This document shows positions 23,049 through 33,918 of a stretch of 64,000 nt of DNA, in pieces. Origin of the DNA: Dolomedes plantarius (lineage: Eukaryota; Arthropoda; Arachnida; Araneae; Dolomedidae); assembly GCA_907164885.2 (NCBI GenBank), contig OU015498.1:126611727-126675726 (forward strand). Direction: 5' to 3'. The first letter of the stretch is position 1; each line of letters starts with the position of its first letter. The position numbers were made by a program, and so were the translations under genes. The notes below the pieces were generated by a model, which was not told the origin of the DNA, did not search any database, and was given only the letters and a program-made list of their open reading frames with translations.

Positions 23049-26000
23049 ATAGGTTAATCCGTCTATGATATCTTCTTATATTTAAAATCAATTTTTTTAT
23101 ATTTACTTAAATATTTTCATGAATCATTTTACACGTCGGTTAAATCTATTGTATCTATAAAAGTTTAGTAAATTTCCTTTTCCTAACTTGGCGTTAATTC
23201 TTTGCAATTAACATAAGCAATACTGACTTTGCTTCTACTTGAAGTCTGGGAAGCAGTTTTTTTGAAGAAGTAAACAGAAATTCCTTAAGAGAATCTCGTT
23301 AATTGAATCCAGTTTCTTATGGAGAAACCTAATTGCTAGTTTCTACTTTAAGGTTAAGAGGAAAGAATCAAACAAAGCTTTTAAAAGAAACAAATAGATT
23401 ATACGCCCATTTATTCTTTAAGAGATAAATTTGTTTTTTAAATATTCAAATAAAAATCGAAAGGAATTTTGATATTTAGCTCAAAAGGGATATAATAAAT
23501 TTAATCGCATTTGTGTATAGTACTTCTTTAAAATAACATTTTCAAAGTTATTGAGATCGTTTACTTGAAAATTTTGTTATTAAGTGAATAGCTCATTGTT
23601 ATCAGATACGATGATTGATCTTTGGAAATATGAGATCTTTGATGGATAGAGCTTAGTGTCTTTGCTTGATTTTGCTATTAAAAGTTAACAGTTTACTATG
23701 CTAGGAAAAAATCATATTAACCTTTTTACACGTGTTAAGATTACAAAAATAACTTCTTAATTAAAGTTTTGCTGCCTAGTACCCTTTTCTCATTTTACAA
23801 ACAATACATTTTGAATAATTCACCAGAAACATTCGGTAAAGACAAACACACGGCATTATATGTTTTTAAAAAATAAAGCTATACTGAATATTTTTAATAA
23901 ATCGCAATCATTTCACTAAATTTTCATTCTTATGATAATATCTTTCAGATTAAAACAACTTGGATGTTAAGTTAAAAGTTGACATTTTTCAAATCACCTA
24001 CATCGTTCTTCGGAAATGTAGAAAATATTTATTTACAAACGAAGAAGTAATTATATATAAACCAAAAACTATACTTATTGTAGCATTTACGTAAGATGTA
24101 GTGACTATATTAAACTACGATACGTTTAAAAGGCTTAGTGTTGACATATAAAATTATCGTAACTCTGTCTCGGAGCATGAAAACCATTAATCAAGCTAAT
24201 TAACCCCTAATGACTACTCTGCGGTCTCACAGACTGCGAAGTTTTTCTGTTTACAAGCAAATTCTTTCCGATGATTAATTTGACACCTCCTGCTTCCAGT
24301 AGCTTCATATTAACATTGTGTTCAGAACGTTAATGGGAGTAGAAGCGTTTGCATTGTTTAGTATAACTTAAGACAATATTGGGAATTAAGTTAAGAATAA
24401 TTTATGGTACAAATATATTTAATGGACTGAATATACATTAAAACGAGAAAGTATTAATTGTAGAATGTCATACGTCTCAAACAAGTGCGTAAATTCATAA
24501 AATTCAAATACAGAAAATTTACGATAAGAAATATTGAAATGGAAATCTCTGTATTCTAAAAGAAGTAACTCCCGCTGCCGCTATCAAAAGCTTGTCACGC
24601 TATCTCCTCAGAAACCGCTGAGGGTATGGGGTCGAGAGCGATACCAATGGATGCAGAAAAATGGGGGAACCAAAGTAAGACATGCCTCATCTTCGTCGGA
24701 CTTTACGTTTCTTTTTGTTTTATGTTTTGTGGGAAAATACTGACTTTTTAATTTTTAGATTACGATAACGCACCAAAACATAATCGTAGAATTTTGATCT
24801 TTTTACAGACTAAGACTACAGACATTTCTCTTTCAAACTAGACCTCATTTGTTTAAAAATATTTTAAATCAGACTAATATTTTCGTCAAAAAATGAAACA
24901 CAGTTTTTTAAGAAATATTGTCCCCTATGTGGATGTAATATCGATGCTCCTCAAGTTTTTTATCTTACAAAGAAAATATTTACATTATCTGGAAGCGGAA
25001 AGCTTTCTTATTCATATAAACCTCATTTCAAGTCTATATCTTACATTTTCGATTTTTAATTGAATTTTAAATCTGATAATTCAACATTGATGAAACGCCC
25101 TTCGCATTAAGGGTGACAACAGTAAATGGATGGAAGCTGTTAGATTTCCCCAGAGTCACCCCTATGTTTCTCGCTATTATCCGTAACAGAGGAACGAACG
25201 TATAGAGCCTAGGGTCGAAGTCCCTAGTGATTTAAATTAAAGTAATGGTAAATTTCGAATTGCTGAATATACTTTTTATCTGCCCGCTTGATAAAAATTT
25301 TCTGAAAGGTATTATTCCAAAAGATTTATTAATACCTGCTTAGTTAGTGTTCATATTTGTAATCAAAATTAAAAACTATATAGATTAAAGTTCAGAAATA
25401 TTAGTAAAGGAAAAAAGAAGTACGTTAAAAAATACAACTTCTGTTTAATAATATTTTTTCTGAGGTACAAGCTGAAATCATAGGTGAGGAAAAATTTTAA
25501 TTCTTACCCTACAGTGCTAATTTTAGGCAAGTAGCTTAGAAGAATTTTTTCCTATTTTAAGCTTTTAACAGAAGTTAACTTTCTAAGAATCTTAACCTTT
25601 TCAAAACGATAGTGTGCACGTTGTGCCTTTATATATCATAATCTTTATGTTTTTTGGTTCGCTTTAATAAATTAATTTGTTTAATTAATTTCTCTATCAT
25701 AATACTTATGGAGTAATTTAACAATTCAAACACATCATATCGTTATCATTATGCATTCTTTCCCATCATATTTTGATTCTAATTTAATTGCCTACAGAGT
25801 TAGAAAATAAAAATATGTTCTAAGATATTCGAATATGTTCGAACACCTTAAAAATAAATTTCCTGAATATATATATGATTCATTTAAAGGATATAACTAT
25901 TTAAAAAATATATATTTACGAAATGGCAGAAATAATTTTTTTTTTAGCAAAAATTTTATTTTAATTCTCTGTGTTTAAAAATATAAGGGAAATAAAACAT

Positions 26001-26109
26001 CTGTTATTTACTTGCCATTATGAAAAAAGTAAAAACAATACTAAAAAATAAATTTCTCAAAAATAACTTGTGAAACGTTTAAGGTATCTCCAGAACGCGT
26101 ATATGAATA
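23049..26109. other. Unassigned AT-rich DNA, about 3 kb
   Basis: No domain-bearing frame. Near 24180-24330 a less AT-biased stretch has several ATTA/TAAT cores, but without comparison to other genomes nothing can be claimed. Confidence 0.45.
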
Positions 26110-26188
26110 CTAGCTTAATACCCGCGCTTCGCTACGGAGTACATTCAAATTAAATACAACGGTCAATGTATGCAATTAATTCCAAATA

Positions 26189-26189
<1 letters not shown>

Positions 26190-26253
<64 letters not shown>
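26190..26253. repeat. (TA)n tract in Helitron copy 2
   Basis: Same relative place as the TA tract in Helitron copies 1 and 3. It served as the TA target of the foldback mariner. Confidence 0.9.
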
Positions 26254-26255
<2 letters not shown>

Positions 26256-26909
26256 GGGTGGCCATAATTAAACTGACAGTGCTCACAGTGTTCTTTAGCG
26301 CGATCTATTTGCGAGAATGACGCCACATTTTGTAGGAAGATTAAACGAGACGAGGGACGAAGGATTCCGCGAAAAAATAAATTAGTTCCAAAAGTCACCG
26401 CTAGGGGAATATTTGGCGCTGTGTAATAGAAAATAGAGTGTTAACAAATGCAAATTAATACGGAATAAAATTACCTTTCATTATGCACATTTTCTTATTT
26501 AGTTCAAGTGCAATATGGCAACACTTTTAAAAAAGCGTAAAATCTACATAAACACCGATAAAGTCTCGTGATCTGCAATATCACGTACGCTGAGCAGAAG
26601 AAGAAGTTCTTTATTCAAATTTCACGTTACATCCATTGGCACAGTGCCAGCTGCTTGGGTTTTAAAAGGCAATGTGTTACGTTTCGAATCAATCGGATTG
26701 AAAGTTTATGTGCAATGTCTCCTTCTTTAGTCGAGCGTGCGTTACTGGTCAAATTCTTTTACCTTAACCAGTGCAACGTTTCAGCCGCTCTTCGTGCTTT
26801 TAGAACGCACAAAAAAATGCTTAAAGGTAACGGTCCTGTGTCAGTTAATGGGCTAAAAGCAATGGTTTCGACGTTTGAGAAAACAGGCTCTCTGAAGGTT
26901 CAGTCAGGC
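26254..26909 (+). repeat. Left arm of foldback mariner
   Basis: Inverted match to 27450-28106. The similarity ends abruptly after CAGTCAGGC. Confidence 0.9.
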
Positions 26910-27372
26910 AGAGGACGAAAACCTGTACCACAGAATACAATCGAAGCAGTTGCCACGGCGATTGTCGACAGAGGACCTGGCAATATTGCTGCCACCTCTA
27001 GCGCTCGTGGATTAGCTCGGAATATGGATATGCCTTACAGTACGTTATGGAAAATCTTACGAAAGATTATCAACTTCTATCCGTACAAGATCAGCCGTGT
27101 ACAGGAGTTACTGTACCCCGACCATGATAAGCGATTGACTTTTGCTCTCACCTTTCTTCCCAGAATGGAGGTGGATGATGCTTGGTAGTGGAAAATCTTA
27201 TGGGGAGACGAGGCCCACTTTTACCTGCATGGAACTGTGAATACCCACAACTGCCGAATATGGCATGACAAATCACCACGTGCAGTCACAGAAATTCCCT
27301 TACATTCACCAAAGGTAACTGTTTGGTGTGGGTTCACAGCGGAATTTATCGTAGGTCCAATTCTTCTATGAG
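26715..27372 (+). pseudogene. mariner-like transposase, N-terminal two thirds
   Basis: The frame from ATG 26715 (MSPSLVERALLVKFFY) has the DUF4817 helix-turn-helix seen in arthropod mariner-like transposases, with SAALRAFRTHKKM and VNGLKAMVSTFEKTGSLKVQ, then GRGRKPVP and the second HTH (ARNMDMPYSTLWKIL). After VDDAW a TAG at 27186-27188 interrupts it. The same phase continues with LWGDEAHFYLHGTVN (first catalytic D region) and VTVWCGFTAEFIVGPIL before a TGA at 27368-27370. The part with the second and third catalytic residues is absent, replaced by the inverted 5' arm. It cannot make an active enzyme. Confidence 0.88.
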
Positions 27373-27407
27373 AACATTACCCCGACAGGACCGGAAACCT
27401 GTTCTGT

Positions 27408-27452
27408 TACCGGAGAGAAATATCGCCACATGTACCGGAGAGAAATATCGCC
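27408..27452. repeat. 20-bp tandem duplication at the foldback junction
   Basis: TACCGGAGAGAAATATCGCC at 27408-27427 repeats exactly at 27433-27452, with ACATG between. It lies where the central transposase sequence meets the inverted right arm, so it probably records the rearrangement that made the foldback. Confidence 0.9.
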
Positions 27453-28106
27453 TGACTGAACCTTCAGAGAACCTGTTTTCTCAAACGTCGCAACCATTGC
27501 TTTTAGCCCATTAACTGACACAGGACCGTTACCTTTACGCATTTTTTTGTGCGTTTTAAAAGCACGAAGAGCGGCTGACGCGTTGCACTGCTTGAGGTAA
27601 AAGAATTTGACCAGTAACGCACGCTCGACTAAAGAAGGAGACATTGCACATAAACTTTCAATCCGATTGATTCGAAACGTAACACATTGCCTTTTAAAAC
27701 CCAAGCAGTTGGCACTGTGCCAATGGATGTAACGTGAAATTTGAATAAAGAACTTCTTCTTTTGCTCAGCGTACGTGATATTGCAGATCACGAGACCTTT
27801 ATCGGTGTTTATGTAGATTTTACGCTTTTTTAAAAGTGTTGCCATATTGCACTTGAACTAAATAAGAAAATGTGCATAATGAAAGGTAATTTTATTCCGT
27901 ATTAATTTGCATTTGTTAACACTCTATTTTCTATTACACAGCGCCAAATATTCCCCTAGCGGTGACTTTTGGAACTAATTTATTTTTTCGCGCAATCCTT
28001 CGTCCCCCGTCTTGTTTAATCTTCCTACAAAATGTGGCGTCATTCTCGCAAATAGATCGCGCTACAGAACACTGTGAGCACTGTCAGTTTAATTATGGCC
28101 ACCCGG
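27450..28106 (-). repeat. Right arm of foldback mariner (inverted copy of 5' end)
   Basis: On the minus strand it reads from the terminal CCGGGTGGCC through the same leader and MSPSLVERALLVKFFYLKQC into SLKVQSG. It has five amino-acid differences from the left arm in the shared 65 residues, then runs into unrelated sequence. The truncated frame cannot encode a functional transposase. Confidence 0.9.
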
Positions 28107-28737
28107 TATATATATGAAAAATACAACGATCAATGTATGCAATTGATATAAAAAAATGAAAAAATATATTTATAAAAAAATCGTAACGGATATTTTCATA
28201 CACAATATAATGAAGACGAAAATATTCAAATTAAATCTGATAGAACATACTAAAGAAAATAGTACAGTTTTAGGAACATTTCTTTTACCGTAAATTAATA
28301 TTTTTTGGATAATGTCCAATCGTCTGCCGCATTAGCAAGAAAAAATTAGTTTAAAGTATCACAAAAAGAAAAGAAACCACGTGATCATCATTTAATAAAT
28401 TAAATTCTAAAAATGTATCTTTAAAAAGTCACCAAAAATCAGAAAATGAAGATAAAGATTCGAAAAAGATTTCATATTAAAGATATTTTTATGATCTTTC
28501 TCGTGATATAAATTTTATAACTCTCAGATTATTATTTTAAATGCAAACTTTAGAGAATGTTAAAAAAACATTTAAAAAATTTAATTTTAAAAATATAAGA
28601 ATAAGTTTTCAAAAATCTTTCTTAGTGCACCCCTACACTATAAGAAGAATAGCCATGCAAAATTTCAGCACTTTAGGTCCAGTAGTTTCGTCTGTGCGTT
28701 ATATGTCAGTCAGTCAATTACGGAACTGTTTTATATA

Positions 28738-30146
28738 CACTGCTGGCCACTGTAAATGCAACACCCTGAAGGAAACATGCAAATAACATGAAATTTACAA
28801 CATGCATTAGCGGAGGTGAGATATGCAAATGATTAGAATTTCAGCTCAGACGAACATCACGCGCGCCTGTGGCGCCACTTCAAGGCGCTATTTAAGGCTT
28901 GGAGATTTCGACGATTTCAAGTTCGGCAATTGTGTTTTTCTTGTGGTTTTTTCTAAAAAACGATCAATTATGCCTCGTCGAAAACAGCGATCATCTTTTG
29001 ATCAAGTATCCGAGTTCGACAGAGGAAGGATAATGGCTTACCGAGATTGTGGATTAACTTTCAGGGAAATCGGTAGTCGTGTTGGACGAAACCAAACAAC
29101 TGTAATGCGGATATGCGATCGTTGGATACAGGAGGGTACGACGGACCGGCGTGTTCGATCGCATCCACCTCAGCTCACCACTTCACGTGATGACAGGAAA
29201 ATTGTGCGCATGGCAGTGACGGATCGCTCAGTCACATCACGAACCATAGCACAGCACATGCAGTCTGTAACGCATCATCCAGTGTCTGCGCGTACCATTC
29301 GACGCCGTGTACAGCAGAGTGGTCTGTCCGCAAGACGTCCATTGCTTTGTCTACCCTTGACGCAGAACCACAGACGTCTGCGCCGCTAATGGTGCGATGA
29401 CAGAAGGATATGGACGGCAGAATGGAATGAAATTGTCTTTACTGACGAGTCACGCTTCTGTCTGCAACACCACGATGGTCGCATTCGAGTCTGGAGACAC
29501 CGTGAAGAGAGGATGCTGAACAGCTGCGTTATGCACCGCCACACTGGTCCTGCACCGGGTATTATGGTATGGGGCGGTATTGGATATCACTCTCGCACAC
29601 CTCTAGTACGCATTGCCGGTACTTTAAACAGCCAGCGCTACATCTCCGAGGTGTTGTAGCCAGTTGTCCTTCCTTACCTTCAGGGCTTGCTCACAGCCAT
29701 ATTTCAACAGGATAATGCGCGACCACACGTGGCACGCATTGTCCAACGGTTCTTCGTCAATCGCCAGATTGAATTGCTTCCCTGTCCGTCTCGCTCTCCG
29801 GATCTTTCGCCGATAGAAAACATGTGGTCCATGGTTGCTCTACGATTGACCCAGATTCCATCCCTAGCTGCCACAGCAGATCAACTTCGGCAACGTGTGG
29901 AAGCTGCTTGGTCTGCTGTACCCTAAGAACTCATCCAAAGTCTCTTTGAATCAATGCCGAGCCGTGTGTCAGCGGTGATCTCCAAAATTGGCGGCTAGTC
30001 TGGCTACTGATTTTGGGAGGAACCACACTTCACAGAAGTCTATAAATTTAATCATTTGATACTTGGTCAACATGTTATCTACAAAATAAATTTTGTTGTG
30101 ATATCTCTTGTCTTTCTTGGTGTTGCAATTTGGGTGGCCAGCAGTG
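28738..30146 (+). mobile_element. Tc1-like element, copy 1 (inactive)
   Basis: The ends CACTGCTGGCCACTGTAAAT and (reverse strand) CACTGCTGGCCACCCAAATT are flanked by TA. At 1,409 bases it is nearly the same as copy 2 at 37527-38934. It sits inside the 5' terminal TATATA of Helitron copy 2. Confidence 0.95.
28970..30010 (+). pseudogene. Tc1-like transposase pseudogene
   Basis: Same 347-codon frame as the intact gene at 37758-38798, starting MPRRKQRSSFDQVSEFDRGR. It has the paired HTH region, FTDESRF, QQDNARPHVA and SPIENMW, so all DD34E residues remain. It is interrupted in phase by TAA at 29387-29389 (after HRRLRR), a TAG near 29657, a TAA at 29924-29926 and a TAG near 29997. No frameshift is evident. 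Decay is purely by point mutation since divergence from copy 2. Confidence 0.95.
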
Positions 30147-30154
30147 TATATAGA

Positions 30155-31141
30155 TGGACGTGAGAAAGACAGGAAATGCATATTTAGGAGTTTAATAAGT
30201 TAAGCCGATGTTTTTTAAGCATACGGAATGTTTTTAACCGTTCTACGTCAGAGAGAGAAATATGATGTTTAGAAAAGTTATGAGACGTAGAAAACTAATG
30301 GAATTCCAGTTAAGACTGTGAATGATGGAAAATTCCTTAAGAAAATTAAAGCCTATACCGTTCGGGTTTACTAAAAAAATAGAAATATTTTTCAGTTAAA
30401 TTGCAGGAATATTATTCAAAACGATAAACGGTTACACAAAAAAAGGATGGAAAACATATTCTAAAAATAATTTATTAAAATAAATGTTTTTATGTGTGAA
30501 AATTCATAACTACGGCATTTGTAATATTTAAAAAAATTCTTTAAAACAATTCTAGTTTCAAGGTATTTAAAATTCGATGACACTGTACAATTTTTAATTT
30601 ACTAAATGGTGATATTGTACAGCAGTTTTTATACAACTCATGTAAATAGTTCATAATTTGCAATTTGTTACATAAACAAATTTTTAATGTTGAAACCATA
30701 TTTCGACTGTTCAAAAGGAATAAAAGTAAACTCTGTGAATTCAGCTTCACTAACCAATATTACTTGATGAAAATAAAAATAATAAGAGAACACTCTAGAA
30801 AGATAGTTATTACATTCTGTTCCATTCAGTATCACGTGTTTATCTCATGACTGGTACATTGCGGAAATGCGTCTGATTAGGTTATCTCATTCTATTTCAT
30901 TTACGGCCCACACATTTATAACATTAAGTGTTATTGTGAAACATATGGGAGTTATGTTATGCTCGTAGACACCATGAATGCTGATTTTCGCGTACGCGTG
31001 AATTTCTCTGATCTTTCTTTCATCGCTAACAGAGGTATGGTAAGGCATTTTGATCGGTATATTATAATGGCAACAGAATATATCTCACAGATGGGGAATT
31101 AATATTGCTTAATTAAATAAGATAAAATTGTTATGTGTGGT
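30155..31141. other. Unassigned AT-rich DNA
   Basis: No recognisable frame or repeat terminus; two opposing frames of 60-70 codons near 30541-30850 look like chance. Confidence 0.4.
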
Positions 31142-31642
31142 TGTAAGGTATACACAAGATTCGATTCACAAGAATCGAACTTTTGAGTGAATGAATTAAA
31201 GAAGCTGCTTGAGATATGCTAAGTTCGGCATACGCGCTTAGTATAAATACCATGCAGCGTCATTAATAAAAAAAGGTTGTTAGGGTTGAAAAAGGTTGTT
31301 AAGGTTGAAGAAAGGTTGTTAAAGTTGATAGATAAGCGAGAGGGAGCTACGAGTTAAGCAGCTCCTGGTGTTATCCTGCGCTAGTGCTTAGCAGGCCCAA
31401 CGTTTACGTGGCAGTACTGCTGGTTTGACTCTCTGCTGGTTTGTGAGTATTGGCAATGTGTATTTCTATTGAATGTTAATATATATATTCCGTACAAGTA
31501 GTACGCATGCTTATTAGTGTAAAAGAAAATTCTAAATGTGCAACGAATTCAATAAACATTGTTTCATGTATAAACTGCATTTGTATCAAATTCATTTAGA
31601 GTGCCACTTCAAATTATATACACCCAAGTCGGGGTAGAAGTG
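31142..31642 (+). repeat. Old LTR, copy A
   Basis: Starts TGTAAGGTATACACAAG. It contains the box TATAAATA at about 31242-31249, AATAAA near 31552, and ATTATATACACC near the end. It aligns along its whole length with 36204-36723, including ATTCGATTCACA, TTTACGT(G/A)GCAG and GAGTGCCACTTCAAATTATA. TG start, TATA box and polyadenylation signal together suggest a solo LTR. The right limit is uncertain: TATATACA at 31622 or the end of shared sequence at 31642. Confidence 0.6.
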
Positions 31643-32862
31643 AGCTATTTACTCTATATGGTCTATAAATTTGTGACATAATAAAATGGATGATAATAGA
31701 ATGGGTGAGAGTAGAAGGTTCAATGTTTTATTTTTAAAAAATAGGAAACTTGTGCTTTTTAGATTAGATTTAACAGCTTATCCATTAAGGAATCCGTGGT
31801 TATTACCACATTTATGAAGTTAAAAGCTCCACTTTATCTAAAGAAAAGCATACATCTGCAGTAAACATGTAATTTAATTTCATCGTCATTATGAGTTCAT
31901 TCCTCAGCTCATTGCACGAGACATATATTCCCTGGTATTCAGCTCCTATGAGATTGAATTTTGTGCAAGGTTGGCGGAAGGTCTAAAATTGTTCGAGATC
32001 TATTAAGGTTTTGAAATTTTTTATCTTACTGGCTATTTCTGAATTCAGTCAACGCGTGGACTGTGGGGGGGGGGGGGGCAGAGGATCCCACCATATTGGT
32101 TATTTAGGACTATAAGGTCTTGAAGTGAACGAAATTTCTATTAGTGATTTTTGAAGACTATCTAGAATCTAAAATATGCGTATGGGTTATACGTTTAAAA
32201 AAAGAGTGAAAGTAATTGAAAATCATCATATGAAATGAAAAATCTTCAACGGAAAAGGAACTGTTCCTCGACAGCTTTATGTTCGACAAAACAAGACTAA
32301 ATTAAAACAGTTAATTAAGACCGCTCAGGCATAGGCAAATTTGAAAAGGGGGTACATATACGCGTATAATGAATGGATTTTATGCTACGAATATATTAAA
32401 ATAAGACCAACAAGAAACTACGAAAAGTTTTCCCTTACGCAGATTCAGGAAAAGAATCAAGGTATTTAAATAGTAAAATATTAAGAAAAAGGTGAAAAGT
32501 ATTGTTTGTTTTTTTCAGTATAATATGGATGCAACACATTTATAGTAACTTATCTTTCCTTGATAGTAGGCAACTTACTTTCCTTGCATTTTTTAAAAAG
32601 TAAACTTGTAACCATAAGTCTAATGGTTTAAAAATAAATAAGTAAATAATGTTAAGGGGTAGTACTTAAAGAACGCAAATTAAAGTTTCAGAGAGGAGAA
32701 AATTATTTAAAGTCTTTAAAACGTTTAAAACAACTGATGTGGAAAAAAATTTAATACAAAGGTAAACTAAATAAAAAAATCTCTGAACAATACCTTAATG
32801 ACATGAAATTTGAATCCAGTACAAGTAATTGCACCTTAGATATGAAAGTAATTTTAAAGCTA
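31643..32862. other. Unassigned DNA with a G14 run
   Basis: No coding sequence recognised. A run of 14 G lies at about 32065-32078. Confidence 0.4.
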
Positions 32863-33038
32863 CAGTAAAGTCCCGATAATCCGAAATGATTGGGACCGGA
32901 CCCTTCTCAGATTAACGAATTTTTCGGATTAAGCGAAATCACTCTCAAAATAAACTTAAATTACATAATAACATGTGGTTATATAAATATTACATATTAC
33001 GTGTGATTCACAGTTTATTTTATAAGGTCTGTCTAAAC

Positions 33039-33424
33039 CAATGGTTCCCAACCGGTGGTCCGGGCACCAGAGGTGTTCCGCGAGAGACTTCGGAATGGCC
33101 CGGCACCATAATATAAAAAAGTTTCCAAATAAATAGGGATTTTCAAAGCAATGTTCATTGAACTATATGGACCAAATATAACCGATGACTATCAGGTGTG
33201 GAATTAAAATTTCTTAAAAGTTTAATATAATTATTTTGTTATTAGTAGAATATGATACATTAGAATGTGAGTACGTTAATCATGTTTCCCTTTTGCCTGA
33301 GGGATGTTCTATAAACCCATAACCTCGGAAGATTCCCCCCTGAAGTCAGTGGGGTGTGGTGGTTCGCTCATGGTCCAATTTCAGGCTTAATGGTCCACAG
33401 TCTTATACGAGTTGGGAACCACTG
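33039..33424. mobile_element. hAT-type MITE, 386 bp
   Basis: The termini CAATGGTTCCCAACCGG and (reverse strand) CAGTGGTTCCCAACTCG are flanked by an exact 8-base duplication GTCTAAAC (33031-33038 and 33425-33432). The CAGTGGTTCCCAA end is common among hAT non-autonomous families. No coding sequence. Confidence 0.92.
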
Positions 33425-33537
33425 GTCTAAACATTACCAAATCTCGGGACGAAATGGGTGATAAAAGAGCGGAACGCTTCCTAGTACAGTACAGTAGAGA
33501 GTAATATTTTAGATGATCAGCAAATTGTTGAAAAGGT

Positions 33538-33738
33538 GCAGCCGGTGACCGGGAGCAGAGGGTATCCCACCTAGACGAGGTGGCTGTATTTGATGTAGCG
33601 CTATGCTACGTAGAGCAACACTTCGACGCGACCTCAGCGGACACCCTTTTTCTAACGGGCTGTTGTAATTTGGCTTCAAGGGAGAGGTATCCTTTACTTC
33701 GACAAAAAAATTTAACAGATTTTTTCAAACTAATGTAG
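33538..33738 (+). pseudogene. Tigger-like transposase C-terminus
   Basis: A 66-codon open stretch ends VFDVALCYVEQHFDATSADT then LASRERYPLLRQKNLTDFFK, matching the tail of jerky/Tigger-type transposases in arrangement. A preceding out-of-phase piece, NILDDQQIVEKVQ, belongs to the acidic linker before it. The catalytic part is gone. Confidence 0.7.
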
Positions 33739-33918
33739 TTCAGAAATAATTAGTTCAGTACACTGTCTAACTTTGAATTTTCTTGTAATTTTCAGAAATA
33801 TACTTTATATTACTTAGTATCAGTGTCGTTTTATTGTATTCTTAGATCTTTTTGATTTTTGGTTTCGGATTAAGCGAACTTTCGGATTATCGAAGTTCAG
33901 ATTATCAGGACTCTACTG

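Larger units (their letters stand above)
26254..28106. mobile_element. Foldback mariner-like composite (DUF4817 family)
   Basis: Bounded by CCGGGTGGCCATAATTAAAC and its inverse, each beside TATATA. Unlike a normal mariner with short terminal repeats, the whole first 656 bases (26254-26909) recur inverted at 27450-28106, including the leader and the N-terminal third of the transposase gene. The 540-base centre holds the middle of the transposase. The element therefore has two 5' halves and no 3' half. The arms differ at a few percent of sites. Confidence 0.88.
26110..30154 (-). mobile_element. Helitron, copy 2, split by two transposons
   Basis: On the minus strand it starts TCTA after an A (30155 on plus is T) and ends TTAAGCTAG before a T (26109 on plus is A), the same A|TC...CTAG|T junctions as copy 1. 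The 3' part (GTAGCGAAGCGCGGGTATTAAGC in pieces at 26113-26140) and the 5' part (CAGTTCCGTAATTGACTGAC, 28705-28735) match copy 1. Its own body is 26110-26253, 28107-28737 and the last bases at 30147-30154, about 780 bases in all. A foldback mariner (26254-28106) sits in its TA tract and a Tc1 element (28738-30146) in its 5' terminal TATATA. No Rep/helicase frame. Confidence 0.82.
32863..33918 (+). mobile_element. pogo/Tigger-like relic
   Basis: Ends CAGTAAAGTCCCGATAATCC and (reverse strand) CAGTAGAGTCCTGATAATCT are flanked by TA. Subterminal copies of TTCGGATTAAGCGAA occur at both sides. It contains the last part of a Tigger-like transposase and a hAT MITE. Confidence 0.85.

Noticed and set aside
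24534..24743. A 69-codon plus-strand frame as a host exon
   Set aside because: No domain, no splice-site or codon-bias support, and length within chance expectation.
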